64,000 nucleotides of DNA, from assembly GCA_013360445.1 (NCBI GenBank), contig JABWBP010000009.1, positions 1 through 64,000 of the forward strand, in the 5' to 3' direction. Positions 16,590 to 25,674 of this stretch are shown here, piece by piece; within the stretch, counting starts at the first letter, position 1; every line of letters starts with the position of its first letter. Source of the DNA: Calditrichaceae bacterium. GTDB taxonomy: Bacteria > Calditrichota > Calditrichia > RBG-13-44-9 > J075. The notes under the pieces are model-generated. The model made no database searches and was not told where the DNA came from. It saw nothing but the letters and a program-made list of their open reading frames with translations. The position numbers and the translations under genes were made by a program.

Positions 16590-19500
16590 ATGGATCAAAA
16601 ACCCTCCTTCCTCCCCGTCCTGGCGGTGAAGCGCCCGGTGACTATTATTGTATCGTTGTTGGGGATTATCGTGCTGGGATTTGTGGCATATAAAAATATT
16701 CCCATCGAGCTGCTGCCCAGTGGATTTAACCCCCCTTACCTGGGGGTGTGGGTCTCCTATCCCAATGCCAACCCCCAGGAAGTGGAGGAACAAATCGCCC
16801 GCCCGGTGGAGGAACAGGTGCGCACCATTTCCGGGATCAAAAAAGTAGAAACCTACAGCCATAGCAACGGTTGCTGGACCTGGCTGGAGTTCAACCCCGG
16901 CACGGATATGGATGAAGCCTACAACCAACTCCGCGATCGCATGGAACGCGCCCGCGCCTTTCTGCCGGATGACTTCGAGCGCTACTACCTGCGCCGTTTC
17001 GGGCGCAACGACGCGCCGATCATCTTCATGTCGGTTTCCTTCCCCCCGGAGGTGGATGATCCCTATTACGTGGTGGAACAGTTCATCAAGCGCCCCATCG
17101 AGCGCATCGACGGGGTAGGCAACATCGAAATTTGGGGCGCGGATGAGAAGAGCATCCAGATTTTCATCGACCAGGATAAAGTGAAAGCCCACCGGCTCGA
17201 TATGTTCGAAGTGATCAACGAATTGCGCAAGGATAACTTCGCTATCTCTTCCGGCTGGGTGTATGAGGGCGATAAAAAATTCATCGTGCGCTCCATCGGG
17301 CGCTTTCAAACCATCGACGACGTACGCAGCCTTCCGATTAACCGGTTAGGCTTAACCGTGGGCGATATTGCGGAAGTCAAATATGAAGCGCAGAAGCGCA
17401 CCTGGAGCCAGCGCATCAACGGGCGGCCGGGCCTGCTGTTAGGGATTTTCAAGGAATCCCTGGCCAACACCGTGGCGCTCAGCCGCCAGTTGGAAGAAAC
17501 CCTGCATAACCAGATCACGAAACATCCCCGGGTCAAAGATGCGGAAATCAATTTTCTGTTCGTGCAGGGCCAAATGATCGAAGACGCCATCGACAACCTC
17601 ATCGACACCGCCTTGTGGGGGGGATTTTTTGCCATCTTAGTGCTGCTCTTCTTCCTGCGCAATATCCGCATGACCGTCATTATGATGTTCGCCATTCCCC
17701 TCTCGGTGCTCATCTCCCTGATGGTAGTCTATTTCACCGGCTGGACCCTCAACATCATCGTGATGATGGGTTTGATGATCAGCGTGGGGATGGTGGTGGA
17801 CAATGGGATTGTGGTGCTGGAGAACATCTACCACAAGCGCGGCGAGGGCCTCGCTCCCCGGGAAGCCTCGATCCGCGGGGCCAGCGAGGTGAACCTGGCG
17901 ATTATCCTGGCCACCCTTACCACCATTGCAGTGTTCCTGCCCATGATCATGATCGAAGACGAATCCGGGGGATTCAAATTTTATATGCAGCGTATCGGGG
18001 TGCCGGTGATCGTGGCCCTGCTCGGCTCGCTCTTCGTCGCGCTGGTGCTCATCCCCCTGGCCACCAGCAAATTGGCCGGCCAGAGCGAGGCTAAAGAGCA
18101 CCGGCTGATAACCCGCGCAAAGGAATTTTACCATCGCCTGCTGGCAAAGGCGCTCCATCACCGGATGGACGTGGCCATGGGCGTGCTGCTGATGCTGGTC
18201 GTTACTTTTGGAGTGCTGATTCCGCGGGTTCCCAGTTCCGATGATGACGGCGGAAACATCAGCGACATCTTTTTGATCTTCGATCTGCCCAATAATTTGA
18301 CCACCGAGGAAGCGGATAAATTTTTCAGCGTCGTGGAAGATACCATTTACGCTCACGCGGAAGAGTACGACATCAAAGCGGTGGACACCGGCTTTCGCAG
18401 GGGATTCGGGCGGGTGCGGATTTTTCTGAATCATCCTCCCAAAGAACAATGGTTCACCGTCGTGTATAAAGGGATTATGAAGGCGGCGGGGATCAAAACC
18501 GATAAAAAATTAGACCGGGAAGAAGTGCTGGCAGATTTGAAGGATCGCATTCCCCAGAAACCGGGGGTCAAATTCCGCACCTCCTGGCGGGGGGGCGGGG
18601 CCGGCGAAGAGGGCAGCGTCTCCATTTTGCTCTACGGAGACGATACCGGCAGATTGATCCAATTAGCGGAAGAAGTGGAGCGGCGCATGCGCCTGTTGGA
18701 GGGGGTGATCAGCGTGGAAACCGATACCGAGGCCGGAACGGATGAGATCCGCATTTCCATGGACCGCGAAGTGGTAACGCGCAACGGGCTTAGCCCCAAC
18801 CAGGTGGCCTTTACCCTGATGTACGCGGTGCGGGGATTGAACCTGCCCCGTTTCCAGGCCACGGATAAAGAGATCGAAATGCGCATCCAGTTGAAAGAAG
18901 AAGACCGCGAGAACTTAGGGCAGGTCAAAAACATTACCTTCATCAATAGCAGCGGAAGGCCGATCCCGCTCTCCGCAGTGGCAAATTTCAACATCGACCG
19001 GGGATTGGGGCAGATTGCCCGGGAAAACGGAAAAACCTTTTTAGCGGTCAACGCCAAAACCACTATGGGGGATTTGCCGAAAATTTCCGGCCAGATCGAC
19101 CAGTTGATGAAAGATTTTCCCCTGCCCTATGGTTACAACTGGCAAAAAGGCTCCCGTTTTTCCCGGCATGAGGAAGAAAATGCGAATTTCGTGCAGTCCA
19201 TGATCATTGCCATCATCTTTGTGTACCTGATCATGGCCATACTGTTCGAATCCTTCCTGCTGCCGCTCTCGATCATGTTCACCATTCCCCTCTCCTTCTT
19301 CGGGGCTTACCTGGCGCTGTTCCTCACCCGAACCTCGCAGAATATCATGGCCGCTATCGGGATCATCATCTTAGTGGGGGTGGTGGTGAACAACGGCATC
19401 GTATTGATCGACATGATCAATCGCCGCCGGCGGGAGGGATTCGAGCGCAGCGCTGCGATTTTGGACGCGGGCAAAAACCGTTTCCGCCCCATCCTGATGA

Positions 19501-19748
19501 CCAGCCTGACCACCGTGGGCGGGCTGATCCCCATGTCCGTGGGCAACGCCAGCCTTATCGGGATGCCCTACGCGCCCATGGGCCGGGCGATCATCGGGGG
19601 GCTGTTGGTGGCCACCTTCCTGACCTTGATCGTAGTGCCGGTATTCTATACCCTGTTCGACGATCTGGCGATCTTCTTCCGGCGGGTGGTAAGCTGGTTC
19701 CGGGGCAGGGATGCGGCGGGAGAGGCGGCGCTGTCTTCGGAAAAATAA
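16590..19748 (+). CDS. Second RND efflux permease
   Basis: A 1052-residue inner-membrane RND transporter of standard length. The helix-4 motif is GMVVDNGIVVLENIYHKR and the helix-10 motif GVVVNNGIVLIDMINRRRREG, again VDN/VNN. The first porter repeat begins with VAYKNIPIELLPSG and the signature ANPQEVEEQIARPVEEQ. It differs in sequence from the 1176-residue permease and has no inserted helices, so the two are probably not recent duplicates. They may share the single upstream adaptor, as in pumps with two different permease subunits (MdtBC-like arrangement). That pairing is inference. Confidence 0.93.
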   Translation: MDQKPSFLPVLAVKRPVTIIVSLLGIIVLGFVAYKNIPIELLPSGFNPPYLGVWVSYPNANPQEVEEQIARPVEEQVRTISGIKKVETYSHSNGCWTWLEFNPGTDMDEAYNQLRDRMERARAFLPDDFERYYLRRFGRNDAPIIFMSVSFPPEVDDPYYVVEQFIKRPIERIDGVGNIEIWGADEKSIQIFIDQDKVKAHRLDMFEVINELRKDNFAISSGWVYEGDKKFIVRSIGRFQTIDDVRSLPINRLGLTVGDIAEVKYEAQKRTWSQRINGRPGLLLGIFKESLANTVALSRQLEETLHNQITKHPRVKDAEINFLFVQGQMIEDAIDNLIDTALWGGFFAILVLLFFLRNIRMTVIMMFAIPLSVLISLMVVYFTGWTLNIIVMMGLMISVGMVVDNGIVVLENIYHKRGEGLAPREASIRGASEVNLAIILATLTTIAVFLPMIMIEDESGGFKFYMQRIGVPVIVALLGSLFVALVLIPLATSKLAGQSEAKEHRLITRAKEFYHRLLAKALHHRMDVAMGVLLMLVVTFGVLIPRVPSSDDDGGNISDIFLIFDLPNNLTTEEADKFFSVVEDTIYAHAEEYDIKAVDTGFRRGFGRVRIFLNHPPKEQWFTVVYKGIMKAAGIKTDKKLDREEVLADLKDRIPQKPGVKFRTSWRGGGAGEEGSVSILLYGDDTGRLIQLAEEVERRMRLLEGVISVETDTEAGTDEIRISMDREVVTRNGLSPNQVAFTLMYAVRGLNLPRFQATDKEIEMRIQLKEEDRENLGQVKNITFINSSGRPIPLSAVANFNIDRGLGQIARENGKTFLAVNAKTTMGDLPKISGQIDQLMKDFPLPYGYNWQKGSRFSRHEEENANFVQSMIIAIIFVYLIMAILFESFLLPLSIMFTIPLSFFGAYLALFLTRTSQNIMAAIGIIILVGVVVNNGIVLIDMINRRRREGFERSAAILDAGKNRFRPILMTSLTTVGGLIPMSVGNASLIGMPYAPMGRAIIGGLLVATFLTLIVVPVFYTLFDDLAIFFRRVVSWFRGRDAAGEAALSSEK

Positions 19749-19824
19749 CCCCCGGCCGGGTTGCTTTGCAGGCGATTCGGGTGTAAATTCTTCTGAAATT
19801 TAGCGAATGGGGAGATTTTTCGAT

Positions 19825-20391
19825 ATGACTGCTAAACAATTAGAAAAAAGTATTCAGGAAATATGGGAGTTGTTTCGAGAAACCGGCCGGAAGTTTGAGG
19901 AGAGCCGGCGCGAGTTTGAAAAACGCGATGAACGGCTTAGCCAAAAAGTCGCCGCGGTCGGCGAACAGGTTGCCGCCCTCACCGGCAAGTGGGGAAAGTT
20001 TGTGGAGGGATTGATCGCCCCGGCGGCGGAACGGCTTTTCAAAGCGCGCGGAATCGAAGTGGACAAGATCTACCAACGGGTGCGGGCGCATAAGAACGGC
20101 GCTGCACTGGAAGTGGATATCATGGCCATCAACCGGCGCGACGCGGTTTTGATCGAAGCCAAAAGCACCCTGAAAACCGCAGATATTGACGAGCACCTGG
20201 AACGTCTGGCGAGGTTTAAACAATTCTTCCCGGAGTACCAGGATCGCCGGGTTTTTGGCGCTGTGGCCGGCATCGTCATCGAAGAGGAGGCCGACCGCTA
20301 TGCTTACCGCAACGGCCTGTTCGTGATCGCCCAGAGCGGGGAAACGGTCGCAATTTTGAACGACGAGAAGTTTGTTCCGCAGGTGTGGTAA
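19825..20391 (+). CDS. DUF3782/PD-(D/E)XK-like hypothetical protein
   Basis: A 188-residue cytosolic protein. The N-terminal 60 residues are a charged coiled-coil-like region (REFEKRDERLSQKVAAVGEQ). The C-terminal part has a restriction-endonuclease-like core: ALEVDIMAINRRDAVLIEAKSTLK carries a D...ExK pattern typical of PD-(D/E)XK folds. Proteins of this build are widespread in filamentous and environmental bacteria and their function is not known. I start at ATG 19825 because GGGGAG lies ten bases before it; an ATG at 19807 is possible. It follows the RND block by 76 bp. Confidence 0.75.
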   Translation: MTAKQLEKSIQEIWELFRETGRKFEESRREFEKRDERLSQKVAAVGEQVAALTGKWGKFVEGLIAPAAERLFKARGIEVDKIYQRVRAHKNGAALEVDIMAINRRDAVLIEAKSTLKTADIDEHLERLARFKQFFPEYQDRRVFGAVAGIVIEEEADRYAYRNGLFVIAQSGETVAILNDEKFVPQVW

Positions 20392-20452
20392 ACCCGCCTT
20401 TGGATTGTGTTCAGGTAAGAAACCTGAGCGCCTGAACCCCCAACACATCCCC

Positions 20453-20869
20453 TCACAATTGATATAACATCCAGTAAATCACCACCCCGGTAACGGAGAC
20501 ATACATCCACACCGGCAGGGTCCAGCGGGCGATTTGTTTGTGCCGGGCAAAGCGCTCTTTTAAAGCGCGAAAAAGCGTTACCGCCGCCAGGGGTGGAACC
20601 GCCATGGCTAACAGGGTATGGCTGATGAGGATGGTAAAATACACCGGGCGAATCCATCCCTCCCCGGTAAACCGCACCGAACCGGCCTGGTAATGATAGA
20701 CCAGGTAAGAGATCAGAAACAGGACGGATACGGTGAACGCGGCTATCATGCAGCGTTTATGCGCGGCGATCTTCCCCCGTTTGATGAAGAAAAAACCGCT
20801 TAGCAGCAGTGCAAAGCTGCCGGAATTCAAAAAAGCGTTGAGGGCAGGGAGATCGTAAAGGGAAAGCAA
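20453..20869 (-). CDS. DUF420 membrane protein, oxidase-associated
   Basis: A 138-residue protein with four membrane helices and the DUF420 hallmarks HKRCMIAAFTVSVLFLISYLVYH and HTLLAMAVPPLAAVTL. Conserved His residues could bind metal or heme. DUF420 genes (YozB/CtaM type) usually sit in cytochrome oxidase clusters, and CtaM is needed for aa3 maturation in Staphylococcus. Here it is the last gene of the oxidase locus. A small TCAGGT/ACCTGA hairpin (20413-20429) lies between its end and the convergent upstream gene. Confidence 0.85.
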   Translation of the reverse strand: MLSLYDLPALNAFLNSGSFALLLSGFFFIKRGKIAAHKRCMIAAFTVSVLFLISYLVYHYQAGSVRFTGEGWIRPVYFTILISHTLLAMAVPPLAAVTLFRALKERFARHKQIARWTLPVWMYVSVTGVVIYWMLYQL

Positions 20870-20885
20870 AAGAGGGTTCCGGGGT

Positions 20886-20958
20886 TATAGTATTTTAGTG
20901 CTATGGTGTTTTAGTGAATGGACGGGCCAACTGCCTACTGCCCCTGCCTACTGTTTTT
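20886..20958. repeat. Low-complexity word array between SCO and DUF420 genes
   Basis: TAGTATTTTAGTGCTATGGTGTTTTAGTG words are followed by CTGCCTACTGCCC / CTGCCTACTG words. The 87-bp gap holds nothing else recognisable. Confidence 0.6.
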
Positions 20959-21574
20959 ACCCTTCCTGCCGCAGCCGTTCGATATCCACCACCAACTGTC
21001 CCAGCGACATATTATCCATGCTGTCGTAGTAGCCCCGGATGCGCCCGGTCTTATCGATCAGCACAAATTGGGTGCTGTGGATGAAATGGGCGTTGCCGGG
21101 ATCCTCCCGGACGCTCAAATTCAGGCTGGCGCGGGCAAAGTCGTATATGTCCGATTTGTCCCCGGTCAGGAAAAACCATTTGCCGGGCAGGGCCTCATAA
21201 CGCTCGGCGTAGCGGGAGAGCACCTCCGGGGTATCCCGCTCCGGGTCCACCGTGAAGGAGACCAGCCGCACCTCTTCCGCCGGGGCCAGGGCGGTTTGAA
21301 GCTGGCTCATCCGGGCGCTCATACGCGGGCAGGGCCCCGGGCAACTGGTAAAAATAAAATCCGCGATCCAGATGCTCCCCCGCAAATCCGCATCGCTCAG
21401 CGGTTTTCCGCTTCTTTCCAGCAGGGTGAAATTTTGCACCTCGCCCAGTACCGGCAGGGTCTGCCCGGAGCCTGTCTGATGGCTTCTGGCCCAGCTCCAC
21501 ACCCAGATACCCGCCAGAACGATGCCGAGGCCGAAAGCGATGGGAAGGATTTTAGAAATAGATAGACGCGTCAT
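20957..21574 (-). CDS. SCO1/SenC family copper chaperone
   Basis: A 205-residue membrane-anchored thioredoxin-fold protein that delivers copper to the CuA site of cytochrome oxidase subunit II. One N-terminal helix (ILPIAFGLGIVLAGIWVWSWA) precedes the copper motif FTSCPGPCPRM (CxxxC). The distal copper-binding His is in HFIHSTQFVLIDKTG. I start at MTRLSISK (21574). In-frame codons further upstream come from the AAGAGCCAGGA repeat. Last but one in the oxidase locus. Confidence 0.93.
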   Translation of the reverse strand: MTRLSISKILPIAFGLGIVLAGIWVWSWARSHQTGSGQTLPVLGEVQNFTLLERSGKPLSDADLRGSIWIADFIFTSCPGPCPRMSARMSQLQTALAPAEEVRLVSFTVDPERDTPEVLSRYAERYEALPGKWFFLTGDKSDIYDFARASLNLSVREDPGNAHFIHSTQFVLIDKTGRIRGYYDSMDNMSLGQLVVDIERLRQEG

Positions 21575-21597
21575 AATCACAGGCTTCCATATTTGAA

Positions 21598-21706
21598 GAA
21601 CCAAGAGCCAGGAGTCAAGAGCCAGAAACCAGGAGCTAAGAATCAAGAAAGAGGTGGGGCTTGATTCTTGGAATTTGGTTCTTGGCTCCTGGCTCTTGGT
21701 TCTTGT
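21598..21706. repeat. Two-armed AAGAGCCAGGA / TCCTGGCTCTT array
   Basis: The left arm (21598-21648) repeats AACCAAGAGCCAGGAG-like words. The right arm (21661-21704) repeats CTTGGCTCCTGGCTCTTGG. It fills the gap between the CtaA-CtaB fusion and the SCO gene. The same words recur at 27579-27669 and briefly at 37200-37220. Confidence 0.9.
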
Positions 21707-21707
21707 T

Positions 21708-23618
21708 TTACATCTTTATTTTGTCATAGATCATAAAACTCCACACAATCAAGGGATAGACAAAAGAGGCGAACATCAGCCGGCGGGCAAAACGATTGTT
21801 CCGGTAGAGCGCCAGGCTGACAGCGCAGCCCAGGAAAGCGCTCCCGGCCAGCAGGGCCGCGGCAAGGTACATCGTTCCCGCCAGCCCCAGCAGAGAGGGG
21901 AAAAGACTGACCCCTAACAAAGCGGCGCAGGCAAGGAGAATTTGCCGGTTGGTGCGGGGAATTCCATTTTCCCGCAGGGGCAGCATTTTATATCCCGCCC
22001 GCCGGTAATCTTCCCGGTACAACAAGGCGATGGAAAGGAAGTGGGGAAATTGCCAGAAGAACAGGATTCCGAAAAGCGCCAGGGCTTCCGGCGCCAAATC
22101 GCTCCGCGCCGCGGTCCAGCCGCAGACAATGGGCAGCGCCCCGGATATCGCCCCCACCGCAGTGTTGAAATAGGTAATTCGCTTCAACGGCGTATAAGCG
22201 AAGAGGTAGGTCAGGATAGTCATGGCGACCAGGAAGCCGGTAAGGATGTTCACCGCGGCGGCCAGGTAAATCACCGAAAAAATGCACAACAGCGTTCCGA
22301 AGGCCAGCGCTTCGAGGGGTTTTAGCCGGCCCTGGGGGAGGGGACGTCTTTGGGTGCGCAACATCCGGGCGTCGTGCGTTCGCTCGGCGTATTGATTCAA
22401 CGCCAATGCGCCGGCGCTGGCCAAACCGATTCCGAACATTGCGCCGATAAGGTTCAAGAGAGCGATGTTGCCGGAAGCTCCTAAGCAATAGCCGGTGAAT
22501 GCGGAGAAGAGCACCAGCAAGGTCAGGCGCGGTTTGGTAAGCTCCAGGTAGGCGCGCGCCCGGGTAAATGGTTTTTGTTGGGGCGGATTTGGGGGTTGCA
22601 GCAGACTCCGGCTGGTAATCATCGCGGCCACGCTGCACGAGAGCAGCAGCGCTCCCACGGCCACGTGCAGCACAGTCACGTACACCGATTTACCGGTCCA
22701 GATATTGAGCGCTCCTAAAACCATCTGAAGCGAAGTTAACAGCAGCAAGATTGCCGCCAGTTTGCCAATTTTTCCAGTCTTTCGATGCCGGGCAAAGAAA
22801 AATATCGCCAGTCCCAGGATCAAAAGCGCCGCCGCCCGGTGGGCAAAGTGAACCGCTACCTGGAATTGGAATTTTTCGGGCGAGAGCGGGAACGGCGCGT
22901 AAGGGTCGTGGGGAAGGTTTGCGAACGGGGGAATTATTTTCCCGAAGGAGAGTGGGAAATCCGGTATCGCCAGGCCCGCCCCGCTGTGGCGCACCAGCGC
23001 GCCGAAAACCAATTGCAGGAAAATGAGGCCGGTAAGAAAAACGCTGAGCCGGAAAGCGTTTGCATTGGCGTGAAGAGGCGGAGAAGCAGCCGGGGCGTTC
23101 CGGCGGGATGGGGAAGTCAACACGACAATTGCAAAGAGGAGGCAAAGGATGGTTTGCGCCAGAAACGCATGAGTTACCGCCACCGCCATGCGCAGCGACT
23201 GCACCGAGGATACCCCGGCGATTTGCAAGGCGGCGTCCTGCACCGCCTCGGTAGAAATCAGCAGCACCCGCAATCCCCCCAGGGAGGCCTGGAGAATGAC
23301 CGCCGCGAGCGCCGCGATTCCCAGCCGTTGAAGTGTTTTCCCGGGTTTGGCAATCCACAGCCAGGCGGCCAATATGGCGATCAGAACACCGGTAAAACCG
23401 GCGATCAGGCGGTGAGTGTGCTCGAAAAGAATGCCGCCGATCATCGGGGGAGTCAGGCTTCCGTAGGAGAGCGGCCAATCCGGCACCGCGTCGCCGGAGC
23501 CGGTGCTGGTGACGGCGGCCCCCGCGACGATTAGCCCGGTTGCCGCAGCCGCGGTCAAGACCGCGAACCGGTGCATCCAGGGGGGGTGTTCTTTCTGGCT
23601 AAATCGAATCATCTCCAT
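21708..23618 (-). CDS. CtaA-CtaB fusion: heme A synthase + protoheme IX farnesyltransferase
   Basis: A 636-residue membrane protein joining two steps of heme A synthesis. Residues 1 to about 330 are COX15/CtaA-like, eight helices with paired heme-binding histidines (FEHTHRLIAGF, VTHAFLAQT, AVHFAHRAAAL, VLHVAVGAL). Residues about 355 to 636 are CtaB/UbiA-like, with NQYAERTHDARMLRTQRRPL (allylic diphosphate site) and LYREDYRRAGYKMLP. CtaB makes heme O, which CtaA then oxidises, so the fusion may channel heme O. The fusion puts the later enzyme first. The start codon overlaps the stop of the upstream lipoprotein gene as TAATG. Confidence 0.95.
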   Translation of the reverse strand: MEMIRFSQKEHPPWMHRFAVLTAAAATGLIVAGAAVTSTGSGDAVPDWPLSYGSLTPPMIGGILFEHTHRLIAGFTGVLIAILAAWLWIAKPGKTLQRLGIAALAAVILQASLGGLRVLLISTEAVQDAALQIAGVSSVQSLRMAVAVTHAFLAQTILCLLFAIVVLTSPSRRNAPAASPPLHANANAFRLSVFLTGLIFLQLVFGALVRHSGAGLAIPDFPLSFGKIIPPFANLPHDPYAPFPLSPEKFQFQVAVHFAHRAAALLILGLAIFFFARHRKTGKIGKLAAILLLLTSLQMVLGALNIWTGKSVYVTVLHVAVGALLLSCSVAAMITSRSLLQPPNPPQQKPFTRARAYLELTKPRLTLLVLFSAFTGYCLGASGNIALLNLIGAMFGIGLASAGALALNQYAERTHDARMLRTQRRPLPQGRLKPLEALAFGTLLCIFSVIYLAAAVNILTGFLVAMTILTYLFAYTPLKRITYFNTAVGAISGALPIVCGWTAARSDLAPEALALFGILFFWQFPHFLSIALLYREDYRRAGYKMLPLRENGIPRTNRQILLACAALLGVSLFPSLLGLAGTMYLAAALLAGSAFLGCAVSLALYRNNRFARRLMFASFVYPLIVWSFMIYDKIKM

Positions 23619-24400
23619 TACAGGCTAAAAGTGAATGTCGATGAGATCGCGCTGCCCGGTTCAACGGTTACCGGCGCGGTTTGTTCGCCAAGCCTTTCCT
23701 GCCAACAGTTCAGCACATAAGCGCCGGGAGGGACATCGTCCAAAGAAAAATTTCCGTCAATATCCGTTACGGCGTAATATGGTTGGTCAACCGCCACAAT
23801 CCAGCCGCTCATCCAACCGTGCACGTCACAGCGGGCCGGGATAAATTCCGGATATTTGAAGGCGACTTCCATTTTCTTGAGGAATTCGGGTTGGGAAAGA
23901 TTGAGCGGGCGGTTTTTCTTCGTAAAAGTATGAAAATTGTGAAGAATGCCGTCAGCATTCAGGATTTGCAACGGGGTATTAACGGGTATTAGCAGCACGT
24001 GAGGCTGGTAGCGGCATCCCTGTTGGTCCAGAACAAATTCGCTTCCCAGGGATGAGAGCGGTTTGCCCCCTTTAACTCCGGTTAAATAGACCACCGCATC
24101 ACGAATGCCCAGATTTTTGCCAACGACCAGTCGTTCATCATATTGAGCCTCGAGGCCGCAGACGTCGGTATCTTTCACTACCATCAGCTTTTGCGGACGG
24201 GGCGCTTCACCCCGGAGGATAACCCGGCCGCGAATGCTGCCGGCTGCCATATTCGGCTTATGGTTGGCCGCGGTCCCCGGGGTTGGCGCGACGTTTTGTT
24301 CAGTCGTTGCCGTGAAATCTTCTTTCTCTTTGGAACAACTACCCCCCCAAACAGCCAGCACCGATAGCAGCGCAATGATTAAAAAAGCGGAGCGACGCAT
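23618..24400 (-). CDS. Cupredoxin-like lipoprotein with carboxypeptidase-regulatory domain (paralogue 1)
   Basis: A 260-residue exported protein; the signal peptide ends in GGSC, a lipobox. The middle has a cupredoxin-like segment with candidate type-1 copper ligands: His in LHNFH and Cys, His and Met in RCDVHGWM. The C-terminus is a carboxypeptidase-regulatory (beta-sandwich) repeat, YYAVTDIDGNFSLDDVPPGAY. It is clearly related to the protein at 30418-31209 at the other edge of the oxidase locus. I infer a periplasmic electron carrier or copper handler for the oxidase. The cyt c gene upstream ends 6 bp before its start. Confidence 0.8.
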   Translation of the reverse strand: MRRSAFLIIALLSVLAVWGGSCSKEKEDFTATTEQNVAPTPGTAANHKPNMAAGSIRGRVILRGEAPRPQKLMVVKDTDVCGLEAQYDERLVVGKNLGIRDAVVYLTGVKGGKPLSSLGSEFVLDQQGCRYQPHVLLIPVNTPLQILNADGILHNFHTFTKKNRPLNLSQPEFLKKMEVAFKYPEFIPARCDVHGWMSGWIVAVDQPYYAVTDIDGNFSLDDVPPGAYVLNCWQERLGEQTAPVTVEPGSAISSTFTFSL

Positions 24401-24406
24401 GGCCGG

Positions 24407-24985
24407 TTACTCCCCGGCCGGCGCGTTAGCAGGCGGTACGGGCAGCGGCACCTGGTTTTTGATCGGCGGAATGCTGCGCAAATAAGCCCATACCGCTTTC
24501 AGATCGCGGTCGCTCATCTCTCTATAATTGAACCAGGGCATCGGGGGCAAAATGTCGCGACCGTTTGGCTGGCCCTGGTGCTTTCCGGTGCGCAACGCCT
24601 GGATAAAGGCTTCCTCGGTCCACTCTCCCAATCCGGTTTCTTTGTCCGGGGTAAGATTCATAGTGAAACTGACACCCCAGGGGCCTGCCCAGGCGGTAAG
24701 CATTGCATTAGTGTTTGCCAGCACGTTGCGTTGTAAATCTTCCGGGTACCAGGCGGGGTGCGGCATATCCTGCGGATGCCCGGAAAGCAGCCGGCTGGAA
24801 TCCGGAAGCGGGATACCACCAGGACCTTCAATTTTCGGGCTATGGCAATCGTTGCAGCCGCCTACTGTCACCAGATATTCACCGCGTTTCACCGGATCAT
24901 CCTCAGTGAGAGTTGATTGGCCCTCACATCCCATGAACGCGATGAATGAAACTCCAATAATAAATACGATGATTAACTTTTGCAT
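24407..24985 (-). CDS. Mono-heme c-type cytochrome, probably a lipoprotein
   Basis: A 192-residue periplasmic cytochrome. The signal ends in FMGC, a likely lipobox. A single heme motif CNDCH sits near residue 45, and a candidate axial Met is in LPPMPWFNYREM. GGAG lies five bases before the ATG at 24985, which is why I prefer it over an in-frame ATG at 25006. Position in the cox locus suggests it donates electrons to the aa3 oxidase; subunit II itself has no cytochrome c domain. Confidence 0.88.
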   Translation of the reverse strand: MQKLIIVFIIGVSFIAFMGCEGQSTLTEDDPVKRGEYLVTVGGCNDCHSPKIEGPGGIPLPDSSRLLSGHPQDMPHPAWYPEDLQRNVLANTNAMLTAWAGPWGVSFTMNLTPDKETGLGEWTEEAFIQALRTGKHQGQPNGRDILPPMPWFNYREMSDRDLKAVWAYLRSIPPIKNQVPLPVPPANAPAGE

Positions 24986-25050
24986 ATTTTCTCCTTCATA
25001 ATACACATATAGTTTGATAAATGTGGTTCTCTTTCCGTCTGTTTAAGGGA

Positions 25051-25626
25051 TTAATTATCTTTCTGGCTCCACGGCGGGGTAATATCGTTCATTCTGGCAT
25101 AGGCGATCAACTGGCCTAAGTGTTCCGCGGTATGGTCGCCGACGATAAACAGAACCTGCCGGCGGGTCATGTTACGGCCAAAAAAATCCACTTCTTCGGC
25201 GTGGGCCGCTTCCTGCATGTTGGCGATGGCCGCTTGCACATGGGCGGTTGATTCCTTGAGCGTTGCAACGGCTTTCTCTTTGTTATCAACGGTCTTTTCC
25301 AGGTTCCGCGCATCGACGCCCTCCGGGATCGGTGTTCCCAGCAGAGAAGCAAAATAGTAATTGGCCCCGGCAATATGCAATACTACATCTTTGATCGAGC
25401 GAACACCTTCCGCGGGACGCCAGTCATATTTTTCGGCGGGAATCGCTTCGGCCAGGCTGGCTGCTTTGTCAGCCGCGAAGCCGTACACTTTAAGAAAATC
25501 CTGCACCCATGCAGCTTCTTTCTTGTCCTGGGCGGCGGCAGAGATGATCAGCATCAATACAAAAAGCAGCAATCCCCGCACCGGGTGAAGCAAATTCACG
25601 GAATTTTTTCTATTATGTTCTGACAT
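25051..25626 (-). CDS. Exported DinB-family (four-helix, metal-binding) protein
   Basis: A 191-residue protein of the DinB/YfiT fold, which usually binds a divalent metal through three His. His residues are visible in VVLHIAGANYY and GDHTAEHLGQL. A signal peptide (HPVRGLLLFVLMLIISAAAQ) places it in the periplasm, unlike cytosolic bacillithiol-type DinB transferases. Ribosome site GGAGAG precedes the chosen ATG. It sits between coxB and a cytochrome c gene. The function is unknown; a thiol-transferase or metal-handling role near the oxidase is only a guess. Confidence 0.82.
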   Translation of the reverse strand: MSEHNRKNSVNLLHPVRGLLLFVLMLIISAAAQDKKEAAWVQDFLKVYGFAADKAASLAEAIPAEKYDWRPAEGVRSIKDVVLHIAGANYYFASLLGTPIPEGVDARNLEKTVDNKEKAVATLKESTAHVQAAIANMQEAAHAEEVDFFGRNMTRRQVLFIVGDHTAEHLGQLIAYARMNDITPPWSQKDN

Positions 25627-25674
25627 ATCGACTCTCCATTCTTTGAGTTTTACGTGCAGATGTATGTTAAATTG

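Noticed and set aside
19825-20391. Restriction-modification system
   Set aside because: The PD-(D/E)XK-like core is suggestive, but there is no methyltransferase or specificity gene nearby.
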